Source of the DNA: Ulota crispa | Lineage: Eukaryota; Streptophyta; Bryopsida; Orthotrichales; Orthotrichaceae | NCBI GenBank assembly: GCA_963920765.1 | Contig: OY987242.1 | Coordinates: forward strand, 8,334,789-8,398,788 | Direction of reading: 5' to 3' | DNA length: 64,000 bases | Part shown: piece by piece, positions 1-12,747 of the stretch | Layout: every line of letters begins with the position of its first letter | How positions within the stretch are numbered: position 1 is the stretch's first letter | Position numbers and translations under genes: made by a program | The notes under the pieces: model-generated | What the model saw: the letters and a program-made list of their open reading frames with translations, nothing else | What the model was told of the DNA's origin: nothing | The model's database searches: none

Positions 1-212
1 AGTGCCAAAATGTACTATTTTTCCCAATTTAACAAATATGGTGTTCATTGCTCCTCCTATTTTAACCATTCTTCATTCTCCATTCTTCATTGTCCGTAAA
101 AGGGGAACCACACACCTTCTCTATATACAAGTGCTCCCATTAGCTCCTATTTCCACTCCTAAACTTCTCATCATTGCAGAAGTTTCAGTCTTGAAGAAGG
201 TGTGACTACCCC
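1..212. repeat. Terminal fragments of two repeat families at the window edge
   Basis: Bases 1-45 are the right terminus of the AACACCATAT-ended family seen complete at 36723-36984. Bases about 60-212 match the right part of the element at 29245-29651, including the terminus ending GACTACCCC at 212. The left ends lie outside the window. The first fragment appears to be inserted in, or to abut, the second. Confidence 0.6.
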
Positions 213-947
213 TACTAAACATTAGGTGTCTTATAGATGTTTAGAATCTCTTCTTGTTGCGCCTCTTCTTGCTGTTGCCGAAAAAAAAGACCCAAGTTTG
301 CATGCAATTGCAACATAGGCGTCAAAATGCTTTTCTAATTCTTTTGGAGTAGAAGTGCCGGGTGTTGAAACCAAAGCGTCCTATGCTCTTCTCTCCTGTA
401 ATTTCCAAGCTTGACACCCGTGTTCAGTGCGTGTCACGTGCACGGATCTCCTGCTGGAAGGGCCCGCAAACTGAAAGTTTTCATCACAGGGCAATATCGG
501 ACTCAAGAATGAGAAGTGTGAGATTTATGCGCCAGAATCGTGAAGAAGAGTTCGAAGAGATGGTCAATCGGTAAAAAAATGTAATAAATGTTCTAAAGAA
601 TGAGATCGAGTGCAGGGCAACTCTCGATCAGCTATCAACTATATACAAACGGTCTGTCGAAATGAACAGAACTTGTGGATCCAACTTCACAAAGTACGAT
701 TTGCAAGACCTTGGTGCACCATGTAAACATGGTTTGGTGATCCTCTTTAATGTGACTCCACCTCTCCACCTCGGTAGGGGTAGAGCTCTCTCTCTCGACC
801 ATTGTCTAGAATTTCATGATCCACATTCGCTATCACTGGACAATTCATAGAATGATCTCTCGATTGATGCCTCGAAGCTGCGAGCTGACCTCCTCATGGT
901 AGAGCTTGCAAGATAAACGGGGAAAATTTCTTGCATAGCTTCAGTAC
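213..947. other. Intergenic, 3' of the GALS gene
   Basis: Contains short open frames (for example 362-574 and 662-850) with no recognisable domain. No gene, RNA or complete repeat could be supported here. Confidence 0.5.
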
Positions 948-2918
948 TTAGACAATAAATGGTTGAGGCCCCACGGTGTTGAGCTCGTATAGTTTCACAT
1001 CCTTGGCTAACTTCGCCATGGTCTCATCTAAAACGTGGGAGCTGCCGTCACGCTTCTGCACAGCTGTTTTGTTTCCCGAATCGACAAATGAGTCGCAGAC
1101 TTCGTCTCTCTTGTTGACGGTGCCGTGGTAATGGTAGTACCGAATTCGGTTCCCTTTGAGGTAGTTATTCTTCCCCCGACGCATGTTCATCGACATGTGA
1201 ATTCCGGCTGCCTCGGCATGGCGAGCCTGTACAACGTACTTGCGGTCTCTATGTTTACCTTTATCCAGAACCTTTCGGTAGACTAGTTTCTCAAATCCCC
1301 ACCGACTGCGCACAATCGCAACAACACAGCACACACTCAACACCCATTACATCATTTGCATGTGTTTGTCACTCGAAAAGTAAAACAAGATTAGGAGAGT
1401 CCTCGACGGAGGGACTATTTTGTACTCCACCTTAATCCCACAGTCATACAGTAAATGTAGGCAACTAGGCATAGCTACAGCTCAAAGCTGTAATTATGAA
1501 GTTCTTGGAGGCAATCATTGAGACCTCACTATTGTACAAGAAAGTGAAGTGCACCCTAAGTTACTTTTTTGTAATATGCTGAAATGTATATAATGGAAAA
1601 AAAAGTGAAAAGTATCAGAATGTACTGTTTTTCCCAATTTACCATATTTGTAGTAGGCCCTACTCTAAACAAGCTGCTTAGCAGCCAAGAGAGAGGTTAG
1701 AAACGGTCCATACCTTTGGTGTTCATCTTGCGTTGTGTTGTCAGCCACACACATGCCCTTCGAAATTGGAACTTGCTCGATGGTGATCTGCGTCACGGCC
1801 GGATTCGCATTGAGGACCTTCGAGAGGGAGACATCAGGTTTCACGTACATGAATTCATCGATGTCGAAGAAGAAGGTCCAGTTCGCCATGAACCGCGACC
1901 GAAACAGGCAATCGTTCACCACCAGAAACTGGTTGTGGTAGTACCCGTCGTAAAGCTCCTGCTGTCTGATATTCTGCAGCGTCACTCTCCCTTGGTCAAT
2001 CCAAGGCTGCAGCACCTTGCGCACGTCGTCGTGAAAGCCACCGGAATCGTGAAGGAAGAAATGTGACTTTTCACCCAAGAACTTCGCATGGTACGCCATC
2101 CATTCTCGCATTCTTTGAGGGCTAATGTCACCGTACACTGAGGAGCCACAGTAGACGTAATCGTATGGAAAGTTTTGAGGATCGAAGACGCTCGCATTGT
2201 ACTCGCCCTTCGTCTCCGTGAGCACCACGATCCTCTCGGGTTGCCTGAACTTGTCACCGTAGCTGGCGTATAAAACTAGCTCCCCGCCAGCAGCATCCAC
2301 ACCGACATCCTCGGTAAAGTGGCACGTGATCACCACGACGGTGTAGAGCTTGCCGTAGTTCCAATCGGGCTTCACCTTGTGCGGGTGGCCCTTCACGACC
2401 TCCCCTGTCGCGCCCGACAACCACTCGCAAGCGTAAGGCGGCTTGTGGTGAGTCTCCACGGGCTTCGAGGTGAGGCCCACGATGGAAAACTCCCGAGGAC
2501 CGCCTCGATAGGCGCTCATTTCGATGTACAAATGCGTTGCTAACCCGTGGGGTTTAAACGATCTTATCTCCCCGTGGCTCATGTCGATCGCTGCCACGTC
2601 AACCTTCTCATGGAGCAGGGACTCCGAGAGAAGAGGACGGGGCTTGAGCTGCTGTCCCGTGCCCACCTGAAGGGGCTCGGTACTACACCAGAGCTTGGAG
2701 CTTAGAGGGAGGAGCTGGACGAGAAGGAGGACGAACCCAATTGTGACGACCATAGTGTACACGACATTGAGGCGGACATCTGGAAAGGAATTCACTTGCA
2801 AATTGATAGCAGTGTGGCACCCCGTCTCCTTGGTCGACCAGAGCTTCGTAGACGACCTCTTCACCTTCTCCGTGTCATTCTCTACCCTGATGCCCGTGTG
2901 GTCTTTTTCAAGCTTCAT
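948..2918 (-). CDS. GALS: Galactan beta-1,4-galactosyltransferase (GALS family, GT92), two exons
   Basis: Exon 1 is 2918-1714 and exon 2 is 1305-948 (stop at 950-948), giving 520 aa, close to the roughly 500 aa usual for GALS. The 408-bp intron is GT-AG (donor at 1713-1712, acceptor at 1307-1306), phase 2, and the junction codon is Ser402 before the RWGFEKL motif. The ATG at 2918 is chosen because an in-frame stop lies a short way upstream and the only earlier start-like codon is GTG. Residues about 52-72 form one hydrophobic anchor, as in a type II Golgi protein. The DID motif at 352-354 within FFFDIDEF matches the DxD metal/UDP-sugar site of this family, and the C-terminal exon carries the conserved RYYHYH block. 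GALS enzymes extend beta-1,4-galactan side chains of rhamnogalacturonan I from UDP-galactose. No frameshift or lost key residue is visible, so it is probably functional. Assignment to the GALS subgroup rather than another GT92/DUF23 protein is by motif recall only. Confidence 0.9.
1420..1655. repeat. Repeat fragment in the GALS intron
   Basis: About 230 bp align with 36760-36975 (shared blocks around ATTTTGTACTCC, AATGTAGGCA and GTAATATGCTGAA). The right terminus (TTTTTCCCAATTTAC) is recognisable, while the left terminus has decayed. It fills more than half of the single GALS intron. Confidence 0.65.
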
Positions 2919-4110
2919 CGTCACCTCTCCAACCCCTTCAAAAGCCTGCGTTCGATTCTAAAGCAGAAGCAGAGAAAATTTGTAACGCTGAATTGCGCTT
3001 TCAGTGGCTAATCGTCGGCTATCAGACCACACACACAGAATCACATTCTTTTTCTGCACTCCAATCCCCTGCTGATGCTATTCCAGGCAAAAAGACCTAA
3101 AACACAAACCGCGTACAGTGGACGCGCCCTTCGAACGCTACCACCGCCAGAGTGGTACGATGTCGCAATGAGCATTACCAATTTCAAAGTGTAACAACCA
3201 TGCTCTTCATAGTCCTCGATCAAAGCACATCAAACATGATCGGTACTAACTGAGCAGCAGAAATTATAGCTTTGGATCTGAAGAAGAGATTGTCGAGCAC
3301 CTGCTGGTACAAATCCTATGGAAGTATGAACTGACCATTACTTAGTAATTATACAGCAAATCTCAGATACGTACAAAACGATCGTAAAGGGTGTTGGCAC
3401 TGACAAAAACCGAAGGGTTCTGAACAAGTGATATTATATTCTCGCCGAGCTGGCCAAATCCGCGTCGATCGACTTGAAATTAGTGACACTCACAGAGACT
3501 TGCAAGCAACTCGCTACAATGAAATAACCATTGCATCTACCGATTGACGTGTATCTCGATCCCTTCAATCACCAGAGCCGAATACGGAACTTTTTGAGTT
3601 CATAAAATGGTTGCTGAGTTGACAACAAGTTCAACTGTGACGACTCTTTGGTCGCCGCGCTTACAAATTCCAGCTACGCTTACCGGCGTGGCAGCTCATG
3701 TCCTTCCGCTGTCTACTCATTTTAGTCACGTGCAATGAAGTTTCCTGAAAGGGTAGTTCTAAAAAGTATTAACCTTTTCGCCAGGGAGACCTGTATCCGT
3801 GTGAAGTGTGAATAGGAGCGGAGATATTTGTCAGTTAGTCGTACATGTTCAGAATCTGACAATTGCTGAAGATTCAAAGCCTACGCAAGAAGCCAAGAGG
3901 CAAGAACAGCCCAGTAGCCCACACTCGAAGCTACGTAAACCGTGCCTTGTGAATGGATCCCAGTTGGCCGGTGAGTCTAGAATAAAATACTGCGGACCCA
4001 GAATTTCCTTGCTTGTGCACACCTCGCCCGCTTTGGTGTCGGCGCTGGGAAGCCGCGTCTGAGTCATTTTTTTTGAGTACTAGTCCATCGTCATATGCCA
4101 CTATTTAATT
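2919..4110. other. Region upstream of GALS, no further gene seen
   Basis: Moderate GC compared with the AT-rich flanks. It should include the GALS promoter and 5' UTR, but no TATA box or other site could be fixed with confidence. Open frames such as 3808-4062 and its antisense partner have no recognisable domain. Confidence 0.4.
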
Positions 4111-4174
4111 TAAAACGTGTTATTCATCAATTTGGGAGAACGATGGGTACCATTTTGTACCTCACCTTAACCCT

Positions 4175-4949
4175 TTAACCCCTAAGCGTCTTGCTAAGAA
4201 AATTCAGCGTACTTTCAACATGCAACCTTTAACACATTCTTCAAGTTTTTGAAAAGTTGAACAAGTAATCACATAATTCAAACCGGTCATTCTATACCCA
4301 ATTATAAATTAAATGTTTTAAACCAATTTGATTTCAAATCCAAGTAAACCTACAAAATCCCCACCATTGAGAATCTCATGTTTTCCAATTTGGGCAACAA
4401 TTCAAAATATGGATTTTGGACTTTCATGTAATATTTTTTCAAAAAGAAGATTTACGTAATGGTTGATCCCATGAGATTGTGTCTTGCTGTACTTGATGGA
4501 AAAAAAACTCCACAAATGGATAAAAACTCCAAAAAATACAGTCACTCAAAGTAGCTAGATTCCACTAGCTCCTTACTTTAGAGCTATAAAAACCTTGCCC
4601 AAATCAAGAAAAAAAAAGTGACACATCACTAAACTTCTCCCTTGTACAATATGAGACATGAAAGCACCCATTCCATCCTCTCTCTAAGCCACTCCCTTTG
4701 TTTGCCCAAAGACATTCTTCTCCTAATTGTTGAAAAATAGAATCTTTTCCATATTCCATGTAGAATCTAGAGCAAAGGAGGTGATTCAAGGAACAACAAG
4801 CCAATCAAAAAAAAATTCTTGAACTAACAACTCCATATGGACTTGAGTGGCAGACCAAAATTTGAGCTAAAAATGCCTCTTTTGTATACTTTCAAATCTC
4901 CAAGCACCCCCTTTGGCCATATTGGGCTCTTGGGTCTTTTAGGGGTTAA
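4175..4949. mobile_element. TTAA-flanked non-autonomous DNA transposon, copy 1 of a 775-bp type
   Basis: Starts TTAACCCCTAAGCGTCTTGC and ends CTTTTAGGGGTTAA, so both ends carry TTAA followed by CCCC/GGGG. An inverted copy of almost the same length lies at 55284-56062 and matches end to end. It is inserted in a fragment of the AACACCAT-family repeat (about 4115-4174). It encodes nothing recognisable; the 66-aa frame at 4604-4804 has a counterpart in the twin only because the DNA is repeated. Confidence 0.8.
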
Positions 4950-5180
4950 TGACCATGGTCGATTTTGGGGTGGGCAATCCTTTGTATTTCCATTTGGGGG
5001 ACATTTTAGGGTTATTGAATATAGATGTCTATCACATATTTGACCGTACACATGGAAGTATCTTGCAACATTTAGTGTTATGCATCATGAATTATGCTCA
5101 CTCTTTAGTTATTATGGCCATCTTTTTGCATTTATTGGTGTATTTTCAGCCAGTACTCTTTTAGTTTATTCAACCCTCTA

Positions 5181-5518
5181 CAGTGGTGCTTGGTTAGCGT
5201 CAACCTTTTTAAGAGCAGCAATTGGGTAAGATCACAGCCCCACTCCCTTTTTGCTCAACAGCATGTATTATGAGCTTGGTTAAGGTCAAGTGCTTGCATA
5301 TGGTTAACGTTTTCTTTTCATCAATTCCCATTTTGACTCTTTAGTTAGAAAGGCACTTGGTTAGTGTCCCAAGAACATGGATGGAAAAGCACCTCCAAAG
5401 TTGCAACCCCTAGAACTAGGGAAAGTACCACAAATGGAGGGTTTGCTTATGATCCATGCTTGGATAAGGTCAACACTTTCTACAAGCCCAAAGTGTTGAT
5501 GCTAACCAAGCACCACTG
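5181..5518. mobile_element. Tc1/mariner-like MITE
   Basis: A 338-bp element bounded by CAGTGGTGCTTGGTTAGC and its complement; the terminal repeats are about 24 bp with one mismatch. TA dinucleotides flank it at 5179-5180 and 5519-5520, the target duplication expected of the Tc1/mariner superfamily. A CAG-starting hAT relative is possible, but no 8-bp duplication was seen. Confidence 0.65.
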
Positions 5519-5521
5519 TAG

Positions 5522-6239
5522 TCACACGCCACCTCAGATTGGCATGGTTATTGTCCTAAACTCTTCACTTTCCAATTCCCTAGACTAGTCCCCTTTGCCA
5601 CGTCATCAAATTCCTTAACATGCTCTCTCTACAAACTGAAAAGAGTCAAAATTGACTAAGAACTGGTCGACCAATCCTTAATGGGTTGATCCAAAATTGC
5701 CATCTTAATTCAAATTAAGGATGTCATCTATAACCTAGTTAATGAACTTCTGTTCAAAATTTCAGAAGCTAATGAACTTTTTGTCAAACAAAAAGCATAC
5801 TTCAAGATGATATAAATCTCATTTCCTTGAAAAACAGTCAACAAACTCCCAAATCAATGAATATGGCGTTTTCTGGGAAAAAAAAGCCAAAAATCTCACT
5901 TTGTATGCTTTTTCCCAAATTAACAAATAACACATTCTAATCTCAATATAATTGTTGGGCTGGAGCTGCAAAAAGCATTCTATCCCTTACTCAAAACTAC
6001 AAAGGTTGTTATTTAGTGCAAGACTTTGAATTTTGTGAGATTCATTTACACTAACTATGTTTGATTAGTGTAAAGATGTGGCATTCATCTTGTCCTTGTT
6101 TTTCAAATTGGATTTTGGCCACAATTTTTTGCCGCCCTTCAAGGAGCAGCTTGGTGGACAAATCTTCATAATGCAACATCTTTCATACATTCTTTAGTTG
6201 AGCTAAGTACTAGCAAAATCTTCTTGAATTTTTGGCCAC
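5522..6239. other. Intergenic AT-rich stretch
   Basis: No gene is visible. A fragment of the AACACCAT/AACCCGATAT repeat family (terminus TTTTTCCCAAATTAACAAAT) is recognisable at about 5880-5935. Confidence 0.45.
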
Positions 6240-6243
6240 TTGA

Positions 6244-7082
6244 GGGTAGTTGCAAGAAACACCTCACGGTTTTGTCTCAAAAGGCCTCTTTTTGGGTGTA
6301 ATACTGGCAGTGCTACCAGTACTGTAAGTACTACACAGCATCTTCACACTAAAAATCTGAATCGTCCTTCTCATCCCAAATCTATTGGGAACAAGGTATG
6401 TGGCATGTCATTTAGGAAGGCCAACTATCAATAATGGCAATTCAATGAATGGATGAAAAAAAATTCAGATCCTCAAAAGATGTTAGTGGTCAATGGTACT
6501 ACATAGTGCCAATAAATGGAGGGGAGTACTACATAGGCATGTGGAGCAGAAATTACCAAAATTTCTAGGTTGCCATGTTTTAATTCCTAGTAATAACAAA
6601 AAAACTGAAAAAAATAAAACAAAAATTGGCCATTTGTGGCCTCCTTGATTGGCTTGAAATAATGAAAGTAATTTTTTTAGGAAGATTTTTTTCTATCACC
6701 TAGGCAAGGAGATAGGATGCCCACTTTGAGAGAACATGCAAGGCATAGAATTTTGAGATTTGCAAAATTGGTTTATGGTTTTGTGTAATGATGCCTCCTA
6801 AATCACTATTGTGATTTGTGGCCAATAATTTGCATTTTTTGACCTAATGCAGTATTAAAAACCCCTAAAACCATTTAGGTAGACATGCAATCAATATTCA
6901 ATTATAAATAGTAAAATAGTTTTTAAAAATATGAAAAAATTACAAAACGTCAATAACTTTGAAAATTTCCTTATCTTGAAATTTCAGGTCAAAAGGACTT
7001 GTTAAGCAAAAGATACAACCCTAATACCACCCGCCGAGGGGAAGGGGACACAATGTAGTACTAGTGTTTCTTGCAATCACCC
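6244..7082. mobile_element. Non-autonomous TIR element, GGGTAGTTGC family, copy 1 (4-bp TSD)
   Basis: An 839-bp element with ends GGGTAGTTGCAAGAAACAC and the complementary GTGTTTCTTGCAATCACCC. The direct duplication TTGA flanks it at 6240-6243 and 7083-7086. A second copy at 9063-9799 has the same ends and its own 4-bp duplication. There is no coding content. The superfamily is uncertain because 4-bp non-TTAA duplications are uncommon. Confidence 0.8.
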
Positions 7083-7086
7083 TTGA

Positions 7087-8061
7087 TTTCTTGGGGAGAT
7101 CACTTAGTGTGTTTAGAGTATATCACGTGCGGCCAAGTGATCTTTTTACCCCTATTTACTTTTTAATAAACTATGATTTCAACCTATAATTTTGGGCATT
7201 GTCTAATGAGGACTATAGGATTTTATTGCCAAAATCTTCAATCCAAATAATATATTAAATGATTTCTAGAGAAGGTTGAAAGATGAACTAAAATGGCATG
7301 TTTTTCAACTCAAATATCTATTGAGAACATATTTAGATGATCTATGCCTCAATATTCAAGAAGTATAAACTTTCAATAGAGCCTCATTTTTTAAATTTTT
7401 TTGTGTAATTTTTACAAAAAAATTTCATTTATAAAATAGGGATGTGAAAGTTATTTTTAGCTTTGTAGTGTATCCTTTTACTTCATAATTTTGTAACTAA
7501 TTACAATTAATACAAAAAATCATCAATAATTCAAAACATAAACTTTCAAAGTAGAAAAATCTACTCATATTTTTCTTTTCCTTTATTTAAATTTTAGAAC
7601 ATAATATAAGGGGTCAAAATTGTTGCCACATATGGGTTGTATAAATGCATGGAGTCTCCAAGCTTGAGTTACACTATATTGATAAGCATAAGAAGATAGG
7701 ACAGCAAAGGGACACATGGATTACTCAAAATGAATGAACGTACAAATGAAATAAATGAAGTGCTCACAAAAGCTCCCAATTGCATACACTCCAAGGTCAG
7801 ATTCCTCCTACGAATATATGAAATAAACCGCTCAAATGATTTACTCCTGCCAAAGAGTTGATTTTTAATATTGGCCCTCTCTATTTTACACTTTTGGAAA
7901 TTTATTTTGGTTAAGAAAATACTTTTAAAACTTTATTCCAATCCTTCAACACACTATTTGAGATAGTTTATATGTATTGTGCTCCATGTTATATTGAATT
8001 CATCTGAAATATGGTGAACTACTTTGTTAGTTGCACCTCATAGATTCTCCTAATTCTTGGC
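7087..8061. other. Intergenic AT-rich stretch
   Basis: No open frame with a recognisable domain, no clear terminal repeats and no RNA gene were seen. Confidence 0.4.
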
Positions 8062-8981
8062 TTAACCCCTAAAGGATCAGATCTCCTTTTGTAGAAACAT
8101 AGCCATTTTGGGCAAGTACCTGTGATTGGAGCTTTTAATATTTTAGGCTGAAATTTTAACACAATGTGGGGACAAGGTTTATCTTTCATATGCACTAAAT
8201 TTCATGACATTTGGAATTATAAGTAAAAAGTTATGGCCTAATATGTTGCTTCTTACGTTTGGCGGACAGCTCGGGCAGATTTTTTAAAATCACTTTTTTC
8301 AAAAACAAAAATTTTAAATGAGTTTAGGAGATTTATCTAAATGTAGGAAGCTTTGAATTGTTATGTCTAGATCAACAAGATGAAAGTTACAAGGAATTTT
8401 TGTTTGCTAGCAATTATGGATTCTAAACTCCAAAATAAACTTTGAAGTCCTTTACTTTACTCCATTTTCAACATTTTGGAAAAGAAACAAGATCAAAGGA
8501 TGAAGATTGTTTATGACAACATTATGACCATTGGGATTGGCATTTTTCATTTCCATAAATGGATTCTTAAGAATTTAGTGTTTTGAATCATTATCTACTT
8601 CTTTTTACTTACTAATTTTTTTCCATATGTTATACAACTCCAAATGATTTGAAACTTTTTTGACATGTACTTTACTTAGGTGGAATAAGGAATTTAGAGA
8701 AACACCACCCACATGGCTTTTTTCCTTAGGGATTTCACCTTTTGAAGGGTAGTTGCCCGGTTTTTCACAAGATGTTTTTGAATCAAACCATTCTAACTTC
8801 CAATCCACATGATGGAAATTTCTGAATTTTTTTTTTTGCATCTTCTAAAATCATTCTTCTACAAGATCCTACGGTCACATATGCATAAAAATGTATTTGT
8901 TTTCAAATTTGGTTGATGCTCTAAAAATGGCAATTTTGAAGAGTTTCTGGTGAAAATTTTGCTTGGCCCTTCAAGGGTTAA
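8062..8981. mobile_element. TTAA-flanked element, 920-bp type, copy a
   Basis: Begins TTAACCCCTAAAGGATCAG and ends GGCCCTTCAAGGGTTAA. It matches 14550-15475 in the same orientation and 23850-24771 in inverted orientation over its whole length. This copy is the most diverged of the three. No transposase is encoded. Confidence 0.85.
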
Positions 8982-9062
8982 TGCACGTTAGCATTACAGT
9001 GCGGGGCACAATAATTGAGACAACTAAAATATTTAATGTAACAAACTTTCCAATAATGAATG

Positions 9063-9799
9063 GGGTAGTTGCAAGAAACACTTCATAGTTTTGTCTCAAA
9101 CACTTTTAAAATTGGTAGTACTAGGTAATACTATGAGCTTTTGAAATAAATTTTTTGAAATAAAATAAAATAAAATATGGAAGATTTGTAAAGCACTTAA
9201 AATAGCATACTCTTGAAAATTCAGACCTAGAAAAAATTTATTCTAAAAGTTATGCACAAAAATAGAGGGACATTAATTACCAACAAAAAGAAAATATGAT
9301 TTTTGCTTTTTAGAATATAGTATAAATTTCAAAAAAAAAAAAAAAAAAAAAGATTTCCCTCATTAGCTTGAACTAATATGCAAGTACTTTTTGGAGGAAG
9401 GCTTTTGTCTTTCACCAAGGGAGGGAGAAAGGATGCACACTTTGAGACAATGTGCAGGGCAGAGATTTTTGAGTTTCGTAAAACTGGTTTACAAATTTCT
9501 ATAATGATGCTTCCTAAACCACTATCTTGATTTGTGGTAGCAAATTTGCTTCTTTGGACCCAATATAGTACTAAAAACCCCCAAAACCACAAAGGTAGAC
9601 ATGCAATTGGGGCCCTCTTATAAATAGAAATGTAATTTTAAAAAACACTAAAAAATTATTGAACATCAGTAACTTTGATGTTCACCTTACTCTAAAATTT
9701 CAAATCAAAAGAACTTGTTATGCAAAAGATACGAGCCTATTACCTCCAACCTAAGGGGGAGGGGACAGAATGTAGTACAAGTGTTTCTTGCAATCACCC
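9063..9799. mobile_element. Non-autonomous TIR element, GGGTAGTTGC family, copy 2 (4-bp TSD)
   Basis: A 737-bp element with the same ends as 6244-7082. The target duplication AATG is at 9059-9062 and 9800-9803. It contains a poly-A run at about 9330-9352. Internal sequence aligns with copy 1, including the block near GTTTTGTCTCAAA and that near ACAATGTAGTAC. Confidence 0.8.
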
Positions 9800-9871
9800 A
9801 ATGAAAGGAATTTCCCTTGGAAATTACTATAATTGTACGTTGATTTTATCCCTTGAAATATTGGTGTGTTA

Positions 9872-10171
9872 GAGCATCTCCACCGGTGACTCCAACACGC
9901 TCAAAGCAAATGAAGAGTGATGTGGGCCTTTCAAAACCCTCTCTAGCTCATGTTTAGTAATGGCCCTTCAAGACACTATTTAGCATTATTCATTTTAATT
10001 TTAGTAAACTTTATTGTTTAATTTCCTTGATAAGTGGTCAAATGATTATTTATGAGGCGTGTTGGAGTGCAAGGCCATCTTTTTGAAGAGCATGGGTGGA
10101 GATCAAGGAACTTGAGGGCCGCCCAAAACAGATGGAAAACTTTGAAAGAACCCAGATCGGTGGAGATGCTC
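9872..10171. mobile_element. PIF/Harbinger-like MITE, GAGCATCTCC family, intact copy
   Basis: A 300-bp element with termini GAGCATCTCCACCG and its complement, flanked by TTA at 9869-9871 and 10172-10174, the 3-bp duplication typical of PIF/Harbinger. Its interior matches the broken copy around the chromovirus (56389-62283) and gives the sequence of the pre-insertion site. Confidence 0.8.
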
Positions 10172-10561
10172 TTACACTGTATTTCTAAAAGAGCAAAATT
10201 TCTATGTTGACACTGATTTTGCGCCTCACCAAGTGGATAAGTCAGAGTAATCAACTACAGTTCGCAGTGGACTGAGTGGAGCAGGTTCATGAATTTACGC
10301 TTCAAAAAGCATAAATTTCTTGTTTACGTGTAGGAGCATGTCCATGGACGTACTTTTCTGACTGAAAGTCCAGGAATCCACTGCTTCGCACAGTTAAACC
10401 TTCTAGAAGAATCTAGAAGCTCTTTTACTTCGTATCTTGTGAGAGCGTCAAAAAGTATACGCAATGATCCTTTTGTCTCTAATTATGTCACTATGGCCAT
10501 TTTTAATGGTATACAATCAATGTTGAGTTTGTATGCAATCTTAGGTAGCCATGTTAACCCC

Positions 10562-11576
10562 TTAACCCGTGAGCGCCCAAGAAGAAGTATATTTCCTCTA
10601 GAAAATTTGAAAATAGGTACCTAAGTCATGTTAGTACAATGTACGAGTGAATGTATGGTAGGGTGGCTCAATTTTGGCAAAAGTCCCTATTCTCAAAATC
10701 CTTTAAGTGTGTGTAAGGATTTTGATTCAAGTGTTAGTTTGTAATTGCATCAAGTGTCTTAGTGGCTAAGTGGCCTCTTCATGTTTACAATGAACTTATA
10801 AACTCAATCCAATGGTCCAATGTCTCCGGATCTATTCTTTTTAAAATTACGCACTATAGGCTGTGTTCTAGGGCTTAGACTTAAATCAATCAAAGTTATT
10901 CAAAAAGTCCTTATCGCTAGAAGCACTTCTAGAACTTAGAAAAATACTCAAGTTACAAAAAGAAAAACTGGAAAAACAAAAAAAAACAAAGGAGAAAAAG
11001 AACTCATAAGATTGAAGGTTTAAAAAGGCCTTAAAAGGTCCTTTGCAAACATTCTATACACATTTACAAAACAAGATTATAATTTCTTAAAATTTTACCC
11101 AAAAACCCACTAGAATCATAGTCCTTTGTATTCTTTTAGGTAACTAAATCATCTTTAAAAAGTCCTTGGAAAAATTGCTGCCAGCAAAAATGTCACACTT
11201 GTTTTTTTTCAAAAGTCCTTCACACTTCCATGAAATGCCAAAAAAGAAACTGAACAACATTGTTGTAGTTACAATGAAGTTTAAATCTCTACAATGGACT
11301 TTTTTTTCTTTTTTGAAAATTTCCAATGTACCTTTTAGGCATTTGAAAATTGGATGTGTGCAATTTTTTATAGTGTGACACGATTTTGAGCCACTCAATC
11401 ATGCATTCACCTGTACTAGAACTAGGGTAGGGTGGTACGAGGGTGACATGGAGCGGGGTACCCGAGTTCCTAGTGATTATGATTGGTTTCACATGAGTTA
11501 ACTTAGTTTTGGAAAAACCACAAGCGTGTGAGTGGTTTGCCTAAACTGGATTTTGAGCTGGGTGCTTAGGGGTTAA
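10562..11576. mobile_element. TTAA-flanked element hosting a nested insertion
   Basis: Starts TTAACCCGTGAGCGCCCA and ends GGGTGCTTAGGGGTTAA. A different element (10645-11412) sits inside it, so only about 250 bp belong to the TTAA element itself. A second TTAACCCC at 10554 just outside the left end could be an alternative boundary or the remains of another copy. Confidence 0.65.
10645..11412. mobile_element. Non-autonomous TIR element, GGGTGAATGC family, copy 1 (4-bp TSD)
   Basis: A 768-bp element with ends near GAGTGAATG and CATTCACCT and a shared inner block GTGGCTCAA. It is flanked by GTAC at 10641-10644 and 11413-11416. An inverted copy of 769 bp is at 22243-23011. The frame at 11144-11398 recurs in that copy, but it appears to be a by-product of repeated DNA rather than a gene. 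Confidence 0.78.
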
Positions 11577-11814
11577 AGGTCCATGCATCCAAAAAGTGGA
11601 TGCATCTTGGTCAACCATGATTGTAACTTTCAAAAATTCAATTTTTGGTACATGGTTCAAACTAAGAAAATGAAGCTTGACAAGTTTCCTTTCTATCCCA
11701 TATAATTTTTTTGAAAATTGTCAAAAATTGAAAGAGTTATTGTCATTGAAAGCTCCAAGCATTAGAATCCAAATAACACAAATTGGCGTGTTTTTCATTC
11801 ATACTTTCTACTCT

Positions 11815-12747
11815 TTAACCCCTAAATGTCCAAGGCCCCAAATTTTGGTGTCCAAAAAACTTCAAGAAATTTTGAAACCATGTTGAAGGCACATATTTTA
11901 TTGTTTTTAGGTTTTCTTTTTGGGAAAATTGCGTGCTGAAGTTAGCTTCACAGTTCCATTCAACTTCCTCCATATCTTATTCCAATTGTTTTTGGCAAAA
12001 GGTTAACTACAAGCATACATTTTGTCTCATGAATAGTGTCACAAAAAGTGTCATGAATAGTATTGTGAATAGTGTCACAAAGCCTATGACAAGTTGCCAC
12101 ATTGAAAAGGCGGGCATCAAGTTGAAAAAAATGTGAAGAATTCCCTTGGACACTCCCTTGGGCAGTAAGGGTCCTTTACTGAAATTTTGACATCTAACAA
12201 GATCTAAAAGTGCTTTTGGACTAATTTCACTCGGAATATCTTTGTTGTAGAAATTAGGATTCATTCACAATGAATTTTCTTTTCATTCAAATTGAATTTA
12301 TGCCAATAATTAAAGCTAAAAGAATTCTTTGTATTAGATGTTTGCACTAACAGTTGCATTGCAAACTCATTTGTGAAATCATGGTCATGGATTTGGAAGG
12401 GGGCCATTAGTTTTGAAGTAACAACAATAAACACTAAAGCATCCTAAGTGGCTACTTTTCAATTTTGTATACAAAAGTTGCCAATTTGAATTAGAGGTTT
12501 TGAGCAGCTCCAAAAAAAGCAAAAAGTTGTATACTCATCACCATTTAATCACAGATATCTTAAAATTTGTGTGACCATTTTGGATGATTTTTGGGTAGCG
12601 CCGCCTAGAAGCCTTGAAGTTCAAGATTCAACAATTACAATTTTGTTTTGATGTTTAATAATGATCTTACAAGGACAATTCAAAACTTCAAAACTTCAAA
12701 CTGCCTTCTAAAAAAAAGGAAAACAATCTTGAGCATTTAGGGGATAA
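11815..12747. mobile_element. TTAA-flanked element, 930-bp type, copy a
   Basis: Starts TTAACCCCTAAATGTCCAAG. It ends GCATTTAGGGG followed by ATAA, a decayed TTAA. An inverted copy is at 45633-46533 (shared blocks near CCAAATTTTGGTGTCC and ACTACAAGCATACATTTTGT). There is no coding content. Confidence 0.8.

Noticed and set aside
11144-11398. 84-codon frame shared with 22315-22569
   Set aside because: Same situation: it lies inside two copies of one non-autonomous element and has no recognisable domain.
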